Position numbers and translations under genes: made by a program. A stretch of 64,000 nt of DNA from Streptohalobacillus salinus (lineage in GTDB: Bacteria; Bacillota; Bacilli; Bacillales; Amphibacillaceae): contig NZ_QJJR01000006.1 of NCBI RefSeq assembly GCF_003201605.1, forward strand, positions 1-64,000, in the 5' to 3' direction. Shown piece by piece: positions 54,666-63,825 of the stretch; the stretch's first letter is position 1; every line of letters begins with the position of its first letter. A model generated the notes under the pieces. It did not search any database. It saw only the letters and a list, made by a program, of their open reading frames with translations, and was not told where the DNA came from.

Positions 54666-54801
54666 ATAAGATTGAAATTATTAGCTGGAAAATTTCTTCA
54701 GTACGATTTGACAAAAAATCAAGATTTATCATTTTGTCCACCATCAATATTGAAACCCCCTGAGAACACTGAAATGACGACATTTTTAAGCATTTAGACG
54801 A

Positions 54802-55971
54802 CTATTTCTTCGTCAGCAAACAGATCGTCTCCACGTGATGGGTACCAGGGAACATATCAACAGGGACCATTTCCTCGACTTGATAACCTTTGTTAACAAG
54901 AACATCTAAATCACGTTTTAAGGTGACAGGATTACAAGAAATATAAACCACTTTCGCTGGTTTCATTGTTACCAAACTACTTAAGAAAGCCGGGCTACTC
55001 CCACTTCGTGGTGGATCCATAATCACCGCATCGACGCCTTGCTTTTTATCAGCCATTTTTAACATAAAGTCACCAGCATCATCGTTATGGAAGAAGACAT
55101 TATCAATATTGTTCCGCTTCGCATTATTAATCGCATCTTTAAATGCATCTTTATTTAATTCCACACCGATAACTTTTTTCACATGCTTACTCGCAATTAA
55201 ACCAATCGTACCAATGCCACAATAAGCATCAATAATCGTTTCATCCCCACTAAAATCTGCGAGTTCTAAGGCTTTATTGTATAAGACTTCGGTCTGAACA
55301 GGATTGACTTGATAAAATGATTTAGGTGATATTCTAAACACTTGGTCACACAGGGTATCTTCAATGAATCCCCGTCCGTAAAGGACCTGCTCGCGTTCAC
55401 CTAAAACCATACTCGTTTTTTTAGTGTTGACGTTCATTACAACTGTATTGATTTCTGGATGCTTTTTAATGAGCGCTTTGACAAAGTTTTTTCGTGACGG
55501 GAATACTTGTGAACCAAGCACTAAGACAACCATGATTTGATTGCTTTTAAACCCTGTCCGAATTAAAACATGGCGCAACAACCCTCGCTTGGTATCCTCA
55601 TCATAAGGACGCATTTTAAATGAGCGCAACATTTCTCTAATCGAAACAATAATTTTGTCAGCGCGCTGGTCGTGTAGTAAACAGGAGTCAACTGGCACCA
55701 CATTGTGTGTGCCGGCTTGATAAATACCTGAAATAATTTTACCACGCCGATCCGATTGAAACGTTGCATGAATCTTATTGCGGTAATAGTATGGGTCGTC
55801 CATCGGAATAAGTGGTGAAACCTTCCCGAAATCTTTTAATAAGTTAATTACTTGTGTTTCTTTTTGGCTAATTTGTGTTTCATAAGGTAAATGCTGAATT
55901 TGACATCCACCACAAATATCTACCACCGGGCATTTTATTTGTGGATACGTTTTCGTTTCGTTTGTTTTCAT
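54802..55971 (-). CDS. 23S rRNA (uracil-C5)-methyltransferase, RlmD/RlmCD type
   Basis: A 389-residue SAM-dependent RNA methyltransferase. It begins almost at once with the iron-sulfur cysteines CPVVDICGGCQIQHL, so the usual N-terminal TRAM RNA-binding domain is absent. The catalytic half has FYQVNPVQTEVLY, DAYCGIGTIGL (SAM site, about 255-265), DPPRSG and the catalytic Cys in YISCNP (about 348). It modifies a uridine in 23S rRNA (U1939 and/or U747). The ATG at 55971 has AAAGGAG upstream and lies 10 bp after the MATE gene stop, so both share a transcript. Confidence 0.88.
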   Translation of the reverse strand: MKTNETKTYPQIKCPVVDICGGCQIQHLPYETQISQKETQVINLLKDFGKVSPLIPMDDPYYYRNKIHATFQSDRRGKIISGIYQAGTHNVVPVDSCLLHDQRADKIIVSIREMLRSFKMRPYDEDTKRGLLRHVLIRTGFKSNQIMVVLVLGSQVFPSRKNFVKALIKKHPEINTVVMNVNTKKTSMVLGEREQVLYGRGFIEDTLCDQVFRISPKSFYQVNPVQTEVLYNKALELADFSGDETIIDAYCGIGTIGLIASKHVKKVIGVELNKDAFKDAINNAKRNNIDNVFFHNDDAGDFMLKMADKKQGVDAVIMDPPRSGSSPAFLSSLVTMKPAKVVYISCNPVTLKRDLDVLVNKGYQVEEMVPVDMFPGTHHVETICLLTKK

Positions 55972-55981
55972 AATAACTCCT

Positions 55982-57331
55982 TTATCGCTTGGCTTTGTGG
56001 TCAACAAGTCCTCGACTCACAATGAGGTAAATCACAACAGAAATGATTACTGTAAGTATATCAGTTATTGGCTGAGTGTAAATGATGCCACTAAGTCCGG
56101 CGTAAGCATCCAACAGATAAAGCAACGGAATAAATACTAGTCCGTGTCTTGAGATGGACAGAATCAATGAAGGAATGACTTTCCCTAACCCTTGAAGAAC
56201 GTTGATGAAAATAAACATAATCCCAACGATTGGACCCGAAATAATTAACGCACGTAACATTTCGGTCCCGTAGGTCACGACTTCTTCACTATCGATAAAC
56301 GACTGGACAATCATATCAGCAAAGATCCAGTAAATGAAGGTAAGCACACTACCAAGCACAACGGCTGTAATGACCGAAAACTTAATGATCCCCCTCAGAC
56401 GATCAAAGTGCTTGGCTCCGTAACTATAGCCAATCAGCGGTTGTATCCCTTGTCCTAGTCCAATTTGAACGAAGATCATAATTAAGTTTGCACGAATGGC
56501 AACACCCATCGCAGCAAGCTGTACATCACCATAACTCATTAAGAAGTTATTTAAAAAGACGTTCGCTACTGATAACATAAAATTATTCAATGACGCCGGA
56601 ATACCGATCGCTAATACCCCGAACATCACACCATCAGCGATTTGAAAGTCTTTAAACCGAATCGATAAAATTGAACGTCCCGACACCAAATAAACGATGA
56701 AATACAACGCCCCAAATAAGTTACCAATAACAGTAGCGATCGCTGCTCCTGTTACCCCCATATCAAAGCCTAAAATTAAGATTGGGTCTAAAATAATGTT
56801 TGTAATCGTGCCAAGTAACATCCCCTTCATCGCCAGGGTCGACTTCCCTTCGGCACGGACAATGTTACTAAATGTATGGGAGACAATAATAAATGGCGCC
56901 CCAATGGCTAAGTAGGTCAAATATGAACGTGTGTGATCAATCGTATCCGGGCTAACTCCAATTACTTTTAATAAAGTAGGCATGAATGTCCAAAAGACGA
57001 CTGTCATCAATAAACCAAGTACAATTGCTGCATAAAAAGCAAAGGCAGATACTTTTTGAGCATAGCCTTCGCGACCTTCGCCTAACGACCTAGAAATCAG
57101 TGACGTTCCACCAATACCAAGTAAAACGCCCGCACCAATGAATAAAGAGAAAACGGGCATCGCTAAGGTTACCGCTGCTACTTGTAGTTCATCGCCGGTT
57201 TGACCGATAAAAAATGTATCCGCGATGTTATAAATAAAGACAACCATCATACTGATGATGGCTGGAATCGAATTTTTTGCAACTGCTTTCGGAATTGACA
57301 TGGTTTCAAATAACGCTTTATCGTACTGCAT
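55982..57331 (-). CDS. MATE family multidrug/sodium antiporter
   Basis: A 449-residue exporter with 12 helices and the MATE repeat layout; typical segments include FIYNIADTFFIGQ, GIGGTSLISRSLGEG, NIVRAEGKST and QPLIGYSYGAKHFDRL. It expels cationic drugs using Na+ or H+. The ATG at 57331 has AAGAGGG upstream; an earlier frame to 57367 lacks support. Upstream of an rRNA methyltransferase, an arrangement seen in several Firmicutes. The 384-bp divergent gap 57332-57715 shows only a TTTGAACAGTTCAAA dyad (57572-57586). Confidence 0.9.
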   Translation of the reverse strand: MQYDKALFETMSIPKAVAKNSIPAIISMMVVFIYNIADTFFIGQTGDELQVAAVTLAMPVFSLFIGAGVLLGIGGTSLISRSLGEGREGYAQKVSAFAFYAAIVLGLLMTVVFWTFMPTLLKVIGVSPDTIDHTRSYLTYLAIGAPFIIVSHTFSNIVRAEGKSTLAMKGMLLGTITNIILDPILILGFDMGVTGAAIATVIGNLFGALYFIVYLVSGRSILSIRFKDFQIADGVMFGVLAIGIPASLNNFMLSVANVFLNNFLMSYGDVQLAAMGVAIRANLIMIFVQIGLGQGIQPLIGYSYGAKHFDRLRGIIKFSVITAVVLGSVLTFIYWIFADMIVQSFIDSEEVVTYGTEMLRALIISGPIVGIMFIFINVLQGLGKVIPSLILSISRHGLVFIPLLYLLDAYAGLSGIIYTQPITDILTVIISVVIYLIVSRGLVDHKAKR

Positions 57332-57715
57332 AGTATCCCTCTTCCTATTCTTATCATAGGTTGGCATAAAAATAGCCTCGCCTCCGCACTTAGGTTTGGA
57401 AATGAGGTATGTATGGCACCAATTTAAAAAACATTAACTTTAAGCATTATCTTACTTTTATATGTAAAAGTCAACTGTATTGCCCACGCAACAGACCACC
57501 GTCAACTTTAACTTTCACTCATCAAAAGCATGTCGCTTTTTTCACTTTTCTAGCCGTAATATCAACATTTCTTTGAACAGTTCAAAAAAAAGCTTCACAA
57601 ACGTTTATATTTCTAGTATATTTATTAGTATTTCGTGTAAATTGTAGACAAATGTCCGCGTGGCAAACACAAAAAGGTGGGCACTCTAATAAAAACAATG
57701 TAGTGGAGGGGCAAT

Positions 57716-59098
57716 ATGAATCTTACGACTGTAATTAATGACATGAACAATATCCTTTGGGGACCACCAATGTTGGTCTTGCTTGTGGGTACAGGTATTC
57801 TCTTTACCGTTCGGCTTAAAGGCATGCAAGTACGGAAATTTAATTTAGCTTTTAAACAAACGTTTGGTGGACTCTTTAAAAAGAGTACGGCGGCGGATGC
57901 GGATGGTATGAGTTCCTTTCAAGCACTTGCAACCGCCATTGCTGCACAAGTCGGTACAGGCAACTTAGCTGGGGTTGCAACCGCCGTTGCTTCAGGTGGT
58001 CCAGGAGCGATCTTTTGGATGTGGGTTAGTGGCTTTTTCGGTATGGGCACGATTTTCGCAGAGGCCGTATTAGCTCAACTTCACACCGAGAGAAAAGACG
58101 GTGAGAAAACAGGAGGCCCTGCTTATTATATTAAGAAGGGCCTTGGCAGCAATGCACTTGCCATCTTTTTTGCAATCTCAATTATCATTGCACTTGGATT
58201 TATGGGGAATATGGTACAATCCAGTTCAATTGCGGAGTCTGTCTACGCTGCCTTTAATGTCCCAAATGTTATCACTGGAATTATCATTGCAGTGATTGTC
58301 GGGCTAATTATTGTCGGTGGGGTGTCCCGAATCGCATCCTTTACCGAAAAAATCGTCCCAATCATGGCCGCCTTTTATATCATTGGCTCACTTGTCATTG
58401 TATTTATGAACGCAGATATGATCTTACCCGCTTTTAAAATGATTTTCCAAGGTGCGTTTAACCCAACCGCTGCGACTGGTGGTGTGATTGGTGTCTCCGT
58501 TAAAGAAGCCATGCGCTACGGGATCGCGCGTGGGTTATTCTCTAACGAAGCAGGGATGGGTTCTACACCACATGCTCATGCGGTTGCGAAAGTTAAACAC
58601 CCTGCTGAACAAGGATTGGTTTCAATGATGGGAGTTGTCATTGATACAGGCGTCGTGTGTACGCTGACTGCTTTAGTCATTTTAACAACTGATGCTTTTT
58701 CTAGTGGGCTATTTGGTGCGCAATTAACACAAGAAGGTTTCACCATTGGTTTCGGTAACTTCGGTACAACCTTTATTGCAATTTGTCTTTTCTTCTTCTC
58801 AATTTCAACCATTATCGGATGGTATTATTTCGGGGAAGCAAACATCAAATTTTTATTTGGCAGAAAAGGGATCACGCCTTATCGCTTACTCGTCCTTATC
58901 TTTATTGTCGTTGGTACGACAATGAGCGCAGAAATCGTATGGGAACTTGCTGATTTCTTTAATGGTCTCATGATTATCCCTAACTTAATTGCTTTACTTG
59001 GTCTTGCCTCTCTAGTCATTAAAGTTGCAAACGACTATGAAGATAAGTTCTTAATGAATCAACCAGCCACATATGAAAACCATAAAGCAAACGAATAA
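57716..59098 (+). CDS. AGCS family sodium:alanine (amino acid) symporter
   Basis: A 460-residue transporter with about 11 helices and family motifs FQALATAIAAQVGTGNLAGVATA (about 69-91), GGPGAIFWMWVSGFFGM, TGGPAYYI and GLFSNEAGMGSTPHAHA (about 274-290). It brings alanine or glycine in with Na+, which fits a salt-tolerant habitat. GGAGGGG precedes the ATG. Monocistronic. No glycine-riboswitch-like structure was found in the leader. Confidence 0.92.
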   Translation: MNLTTVINDMNNILWGPPMLVLLVGTGILFTVRLKGMQVRKFNLAFKQTFGGLFKKSTAADADGMSSFQALATAIAAQVGTGNLAGVATAVASGGPGAIFWMWVSGFFGMGTIFAEAVLAQLHTERKDGEKTGGPAYYIKKGLGSNALAIFFAISIIIALGFMGNMVQSSSIAESVYAAFNVPNVITGIIIAVIVGLIIVGGVSRIASFTEKIVPIMAAFYIIGSLVIVFMNADMILPAFKMIFQGAFNPTAATGGVIGVSVKEAMRYGIARGLFSNEAGMGSTPHAHAVAKVKHPAEQGLVSMMGVVIDTGVVCTLTALVILTTDAFSSGLFGAQLTQEGFTIGFGNFGTTFIAICLFFFSISTIIGWYYFGEANIKFLFGRKGITPYRLLVLIFIVVGTTMSAEIVWELADFFNGLMIIPNLIALLGLASLVIKVANDYEDKFLMNQPATYENHKANE

Positions 59099-59127
59099 GC
59101 CTTCTGATTGGACGCTTTAAAATAGTA

Positions 59128-59175
59128 AAAATGAGCGAATGCATCGTATTTCTCTGACGCATTCGCTCATTTTTT
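59128..59175. terminator. Bidirectional terminator between AGCS and ywbE genes
   Basis: AAAATGAGCGAATGC and its complement GCATTCGCTCATTTT form a 15-bp stem with A and T runs on both sides, between converging genes. Confidence 0.85.
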
Positions 59176-59189
59176 ATGATTAATACATT

Positions 59190-59396
59190 TTATTTTTCAT
59201 CTGTTTCAAAGACTTCTTTGACTCGTCCAACAATCCCAGAAGTTAAACGCACCTTAATCCCGTGCGGATGTGTCTGACTGTTCGTTAAAATATCTTTAAC
59301 AGTCCCTTCTGTTAAACGATTACTACGTTGATCTTGTTTTTGGACAACGTTAACCTTCACACCTGGTTTAATACGACTTCGCTTTGTTCCATCCAT
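59190..59396 (-). CDS. ywbE: YwbE family protein (DUF2196)
   Basis: A 68-residue basic protein with the family pattern RSRIKPGVKVNVVQKQDQRSNRLTEG (given here in short) and HPHGIKVRLTSGIVGRVKEV. It resembles a small OB/SH3-like barrel; function unknown, RNA binding has been a common guess. GGGAGGG precedes the ATG. It follows the DUF2087 regulator by 15 bp. Confidence 0.85.
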   Translation of the reverse strand: MDGTKRSRIKPGVKVNVVQKQDQRSNRLTEGTVKDILTNSQTHPHGIKVRLTSGIVGRVKEVFETDEK

Positions 59397-59411
59397 TGCA
59401 ATCCCTCCCTT

Positions 59412-60170
59412 CTAAACGTTAACCCAATACGCAGAACCGTCTTTTGTTCGCTCCATGAACCCGTAACCGATTAAATAGCGACGAATGGTTGCTACATCAT
59501 CAAAAATCATCATCAACCGTTCGTTAAGTTCAATTTCAGAATAACGTTTGGTTGGATCAAGCTGTTCAATAATTTTTGCTAGAACGATGATTTTCTTCTT
59601 TTCTTTCTTAGGCAGCTGCTTTAACTTTAATGGATTTAGTGAGATAAAAGCTGTCTTTAACGTTTGTTCTCGTTCTTTTTCGGTAGTCAAATAGCGCTCA
59701 TCAACCATCTTCGCATGGGCATGAATCGGCACCATCTGGTCGGTTGTTGCGACGTCATGGTCTTGTTTTGCCATCATTAAGTTATACACTGCTAAGAAAT
59801 GTTTGGCTTGCTTTGCTTTTTCTCGTAAAGTAAACCGTTGATGACGAACCGTTGAGGTTGATACCTCCAATTGTTTAGCCATTTCCTTATCATTTGCCTG
59901 GTGGTACATCAACTGCATCACCTCTTTTTGTTTAGCCGTTAAGCGATTATGGTTTGCCTCATCGAAAAGTAACGTTTCAAAATAATTGGTGTGACTGTTA
60001 CGAACATGATGCTCCACAGCTTTTTCGGCTAACAACAAGCGATGATCGACAGGGTATACTTCTCCTTCATAATAGCTAGCCTGACAGACAACACACTGAT
60101 AGTAATGGTTGACGTGATCATGCAAATAACCCTTCATTAAAACATCTAATTCCACCGTTTCGATATCCAT
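59412..60170 (-). CDS. DUF2087 transcriptional regulator with HTH and possible zinc motif
   Basis: A 252-residue protein in three parts. N-terminal (about 20-65): CVVCQASYYEGEVYPVDHRL and later HHVRNSH, a likely Cys2-His2-like zinc site. Middle (about 76-120): a LuxR-type helix-turn-helix, LTAKQKEVMQLMYHQANDKE with STSTVRHQRFTLREK. C-terminal (about 170-252): DUF2087, LKQLPKKEKKKIIVL through VATIRRYLIGYGFMERTKDGSAYW. DUF2087 often accompanies regulators in Bacilli. The ligand and targets are unknown; ywbE just downstream may be one. AAAGG lies 12 nt before the ATG. Confidence 0.8.
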   Translation of the reverse strand: MDIETVELDVLMKGYLHDHVNHYYQCVVCQASYYEGEVYPVDHRLLLAEKAVEHHVRNSHTNYFETLLFDEANHNRLTAKQKEVMQLMYHQANDKEMAKQLEVSTSTVRHQRFTLREKAKQAKHFLAVYNLMMAKQDHDVATTDQMVPIHAHAKMVDERYLTTEKEREQTLKTAFISLNPLKLKQLPKKEKKKIIVLAKIIEQLDPTKRYSEIELNERLMMIFDDVATIRRYLIGYGFMERTKDGSAYWVNV

Positions 60171-60224
60171 TTGTTATCAAATCCTTTCCTTGCGCTATTT
60201 TCATTATACGCAAGAAAGTAAATT

Positions 60225-60255
60225 AAAGCAAACGAATTTTAAAATCGTTTGCTTT
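60225..60255 (-). terminator. Terminator after the alpha/beta hydrolase gene
   Basis: AAAGCAAACGA and TCGTTTGCTTT arms with an A/T-only centre; on the minus strand TTTAATTT follows. It lies 30 bp past the hydrolase stop. Confidence 0.6.
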
Positions 60256-60285
60256 TAATAAAACGAAAGGGTTTACTGTTTACAA

Positions 60286-61035
60286 TTAATTTGATAAGGC
60301 ATTGACTAAGGTAGCAATTACTTCAGCTTGTTGTTGCTCACGGGAAATGGTGCTGACGCCATCACCTGTTTGGAAACCGTAATGACCAAACTGTGAATGG
60401 TTACCACCTTCTATTTCGACAAAATGTGTATCCTCAGGTAATAATGATTGCGTACGCTCATAAGCTTCCTTATTCATTATTTCATCATTTTCTGCATGCA
60501 TTGAAATCACTGAAACGTTCGCTTCTGAGAGATCACTTGAATCACTCGGATATGCGCCCAGCAACAATAAACCTGCGATATTTTGGGGGTCTTCACTCAA
60601 AAAGATGGCGGCACTCGCACCACCTAGGGAATGTCCACCAATCCACCAAGGTAAATCAGACGGATACTCATCGTATAGCGTTTGGAACTGATCCGTATTA
60701 AGAATTGCTAAGTTAAGAGGGAACTCAGGTAAGAACACACGTATGCCTTGTTCACTTAATGCTTTTACAAAAGGTAGATAGCTTTCTGTTTCAACAAGCC
60801 CTCCTTGATAGAAGACAAAATTAGCTTTCACCTCATCCGGTTCAATCAGATAGCCCGAATCAACTTTAATTACAGTTTTATCATCACCAAGGTATTGTGC
60901 TTCATCCATGGCTTGATAGGTGGCTTGATTCAAAAATATTGCACCCACAATCAGCACCAGGATAACTAAACTGACAAAGATGATACCGGTCCATTTCAAT
61001 TGTTTTCTCGTTTTTTGTTTCATTTTCTCACTCAT
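60286..61035 (-). CDS. Membrane-anchored alpha/beta hydrolase
   Basis: A 249-residue protein with one N-terminal membrane helix (about 15-33) and an extracellular hydrolase domain. The nucleophile lies in GGHSLGG (about residue 136), the Asp in HAENDEIM (about 184) and the His in GGNHSQFG (about 211), a complete triad. The family includes esterases and lipases; substrate unknown. Ribosome sites are weak for both the first ATG and a second one four codons later, so the start is uncertain by a few residues. Confidence 0.82.
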   Translation of the reverse strand: MSEKMKQKTRKQLKWTGIIFVSLVILVLIVGAIFLNQATYQAMDEAQYLGDDKTVIKVDSGYLIEPDEVKANFVFYQGGLVETESYLPFVKALSEQGIRVFLPEFPLNLAILNTDQFQTLYDEYPSDLPWWIGGHSLGGASAAIFLSEDPQNIAGLLLLGAYPSDSSDLSEANVSVISMHAENDEIMNKEAYERTQSLLPEDTHFVEIEGGNHSQFGHYGFQTGDGVSTISREQQQAEVIATLVNALSN

Positions 61036-61161
61036 TTCAGGCTTCGATAATTACATTATACGCATGCACAAACGTTCTTTCATTTTCGGCACATGATTTT
61101 CAAATGATCATATAGACTTCGTGCAAGAATTTGTGGATTAACTGCAGCACTAAAAAGTTGC

Positions 61162-61752
61162 TCAATCACTGCGTTGATCTTGTTTCATCTCTTTTAATTT
61201 CGCTTCTACCCGCTTCCTTTCTTCTTGGTATGCTTCTTCGACACCTGAGGTTGATGGAATAAATGGTTCCTTGTTCATATCGGTGCGCTTACCGTATTTC
61301 ACCATTTCAAATATCAACCGTCCGTTATTAGGTTTCCCGTCGACTGTTTTCATTGGCAACACATCAAATAACACATAATAAAACGCATAAAAAATGAATC
61401 GGTTCCAAAAGGTCTCATAAGTTTCGATGACACCATTAGCCATTAATGCATTAATCACGATACCGAAAACCACATTCATTAAAATCGGCGCCAAATATAC
61501 AAATACATAAGCGGCTTTGCTTTGATTTTTTAAACGATCGTATGAGTACCAACTATATAAATGATAATGCTTCCTTACATCAAAGAGCTTCCACTTAAAC
61601 ACACGTGGACCCGAGCCAAAGGTGATTCTTGGGTTTTCGGCGCCCACAATAGACCCTGCGATAACGTATCCCAGTTGTCGGAGCATAATCACGATTGGAA
61701 GAATAAAGAAAGCTGAAACAACTAATGAAATTAAGTCAGACAATCCAAACAC
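61162..61752 (-). CDS. Site-2-protease (M50)-like membrane protein lacking the zinc motif
   Basis: A 196-residue protein with four hydrophobic helices. The first helix ends IVIMLRQLGYVIAGSIVGAENPRITFGSGPRVFKWKL, which aligns with the M50 pattern HELGHxxAGxxxGA...GFGP, but HELGH reads RQLGY, so both zinc His and the catalytic Glu are gone. The later LFDVLPMKTVDGKP keeps the N/D-x-LP-x(n)-DG motif. It is thus a probable pseudoprotease. The C-terminal tail is charged and coiled. GTG start at 61752 with AAAGGGGTGAG upstream. An active M50 gene lies at 5426-6520. Confidence 0.65.
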   Translation of the reverse strand: MFGLSDLISLVVSAFFILPIVIMLRQLGYVIAGSIVGAENPRITFGSGPRVFKWKLFDVRKHYHLYSWYSYDRLKNQSKAAYVFVYLAPILMNVVFGIVINALMANGVIETYETFWNRFIFYAFYYVLFDVLPMKTVDGKPNNGRLIFEMVKYGKRTDMNKEPFIPSTSGVEEAYQEERKRVEAKLKEMKQDQRSD

Positions 61753-61978
61753 GGTGTCTCACCCCTTTCTAAAATCCAAACGTGATTTTATTCAACCGCT
61801 ATCAATTATTACCCGTTTCCACTTGGTCTTAATCCCCTGACGTACCGCCTCATCGCCTTGTTATAAATGATTAGCTAATAGCACTCGGTTTTTTCAAGCC
61901 CATTCAAATTGAATAAAAATGCACCATTTAAAAGACGATGGGCATGACTAAACACGCGTCTACTTTCGATACATGACT

Positions 61979-62014
61979 AAAAAGCAAAGTTACCCTCAAG
62001 TAACATTGCTTTTT
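61979..62014 (-). terminator. Terminator after the MerR-coupled membrane gene
   Basis: AAAAAGCAAAGTTAC and GTAACATTGCTTTTT form a stem with one mismatch and a 6-nt loop. It is 32 bp past the stop codon at 62046. Confidence 0.78.
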
Positions 62015-62045
62015 AAATTGTCAGGCCACTCTTTGTTATCAAGGG

Positions 62046-62996
62046 TTAGTATCTGTGAGTCTCCTTCTCTCCGTCTTTTGTTGTGACATTGATAAGCACT
62101 TCAATGTCAGCAAAATCAACACCATCCAATTCACTCACGTGAAAGCGATCCTCATAATAATAACCTGATTCATCTGACGCATAGCTAGACAAGTCGATGT
62201 CTTCTTCTTTTATGTAGCGTTCAAGCGATAGGTCACTATCAATCTCACCTGAAGCTAGTGCCATATTGTACGCTTCTAATAGTTCGGGCGAATACTCTTC
62301 TTCAAGCTGATTCGTAATCGTTTCTTCTACGACTTGTTTGCCTTCATGCCACACTTCGAGACTGACACTTTCTACACCAAAGTTTGCTACACCAAAATCC
62401 TCGACCATCATTAAAAAACCAGCTGAAAATTCACCGTCTTCTAGACCGCTATGTGATTGTGATACGTACACACGATCTTGGGTTAATTGATCATGAATCG
62501 GCAACTCGATCTCACCCGCTGTCATCATCGTTTGCACACCATCGAAAGTTTCCTCATAAACAGTCAGCGTGTAATTAAAGTTTTTAAAAAGCGGAAGCGA
62601 AACACGATACGTCATTCCTTCAATGTGCTCCAATCCATATTCGCTTTTTTCCTGCTCATTAGCATCAGTTAAGACAAGGTTATAATGAGCATCTTCTCTA
62701 GCTTCCTTTAACGTTATAAATAGATTTGTTGTCACCATTCGAGTTGCACGATCCATTTCTACATACTGATAGTCAAATACGCTCACGTTACTGTCTGATT
62801 CTGCTATTGCCTTATCAAGTTCAGCAGGCAGCTGATATTCTAAATCTCTAATTTGTTGCTGTAACGCAGCTACTTCAATCTGTAGTTGTTGATAATCCTG
62901 GTTTACGTTATGCCAAAGGCTAAAGCCGAAACCGATCATTAGGATTAAGCTTCCTGACACTAGATAAATGATGAGTTTCTTTTGATTATTCTTCAT
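62046..62996 (-). CDS. Membrane-anchored extracytoplasmic protein coupled to the MerR gene
   Basis: A 316-residue protein with one N-terminal helix (about 8-27), a coiled coil (about 30-70, LQIEVAALQQQIRDLEYQL) and an acidic, beta-rich extracellular part with repeated TTNLFITLKEA, YNLVLTD and VSLEVWHEGK segments suggesting two to three small Ig-like domains. No catalytic motif. Its ATG overlaps the MerR stop as ATGA, so output of the two proteins is tied together. It may sense an envelope condition for the membrane-bound regulator, which is inference. Confidence 0.6.
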   Translation of the reverse strand: MKNNQKKLIIYLVSGSLILMIGFGFSLWHNVNQDYQQLQIEVAALQQQIRDLEYQLPAELDKAIAESDSNVSVFDYQYVEMDRATRMVTTNLFITLKEAREDAHYNLVLTDANEQEKSEYGLEHIEGMTYRVSLPLFKNFNYTLTVYEETFDGVQTMMTAGEIELPIHDQLTQDRVYVSQSHSGLEDGEFSAGFLMMVEDFGVANFGVESVSLEVWHEGKQVVEETITNQLEEEYSPELLEAYNMALASGEIDSDLSLERYIKEEDIDLSSYASDESGYYYEDRFHVSELDGVDFADIEVLINVTTKDGEKETHRY

Positions 62997-63802
62997 TTTA
63001 TCACCTCAATACTCTCTTTAAAAACTTCAGTATCGGAATTAATAAAGCTAAACACTACAATGATCAATGATGCTACTAAAAAGGATAACCCAAGCATCGC
63101 ATTCATGCCTAGTCTAATGTAATTTCCCGCTTGAAAGAAATATCGCATGTAAAATATACTATCATTAAGTATCAACCCAGTCAGCACATAGGATGAGAGG
63201 TTGACAACATATTGTGAAATAACTTCTAGCGGTTTTCGTTCAAGGTGGGTTGTCCGAACCTTTCGCCTTCTTTCATATAATATTAGACTGAACAATATAA
63301 GTAGTGACTGAGCTAGTATGTATCTATGAATATTTGTTATACCTAGGTTCCTAAATAGAATGAGCGCTCCAACAATTAGAACGAATGAAACCATATTTAA
63401 CCAACCAAAAATGCAATAGATATTTTGTAAAAACATGTAGGGTTGATCCGCTTTCACGGCAATAAAATCATCATCAATCTCATCTAATTGCACACCCGCT
63501 TTAAGTAGTAACAATTGCTCTTTCTTCTGATGATCATTAACCAATTGACGATCTATTGCTGATAATTTTTCCGAGATAATAGCATCTTGTTCATGTTTAT
63601 TTTCAAAAAAACGCTCAATTTCAGTACGAGAGAATTCAAGACCCCTTAATTTTTTTATCGCTCTTATTTTCCCCAAGTCTACCTCATGATAATCACGATA
63701 CCCATTACTTAGTTTTTCTGGATGAATAAGGCCTTGTTGTTCATAGTAACGAATGAATTTTTTTGATACGCCAGTTTTCTCAATTGCTTCTTTTATCAAC
63801 AT
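62993..63802 (-). CDS. MerR family regulator fused to four membrane helices
   Basis: A 269-residue protein. Residues 1-70 are a MerR winged helix, IKEAIEKTGVSKKFIRYYEQ, GLIHPEKLSNGYRDY and LRGLEFSRTEIERF, followed by a helical linker (about 75-120). In place of a soluble ligand domain there are four hydrophobic helices (about 125-262). The ATG at 63802 is set by AAAGGAGG 8 nt upstream. Such membrane-tethered MerR-like regulators would sense the membrane or its partner while bound to DNA. The promoter has MerR-type architecture. Confidence 0.8.
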   Translation of the reverse strand: MLIKEAIEKTGVSKKFIRYYEQQGLIHPEKLSNGYRDYHEVDLGKIRAIKKLRGLEFSRTEIERFFENKHEQDAIISEKLSAIDRQLVNDHQKKEQLLLLKAGVQLDEIDDDFIAVKADQPYMFLQNIYCIFGWLNMVSFVLIVGALILFRNLGITNIHRYILAQSLLILFSLILYERRRKVRTTHLERKPLEVISQYVVNLSSYVLTGLILNDSIFYMRYFFQAGNYIRLGMNAMLGLSFLVASLIIVVFSFINSDTEVFKESIEVIK

Positions 63803-63825
63803 TTTCATCGCCTCCTTTAAATGAT

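Noticed and set aside
57332-57715. Glycine riboswitch or other leader element before the AGCS symporter
   Set aside because: No tandem aptamer-like conserved strings or terminator hairpin are visible in the leader; only a short TTTGAAC dyad.
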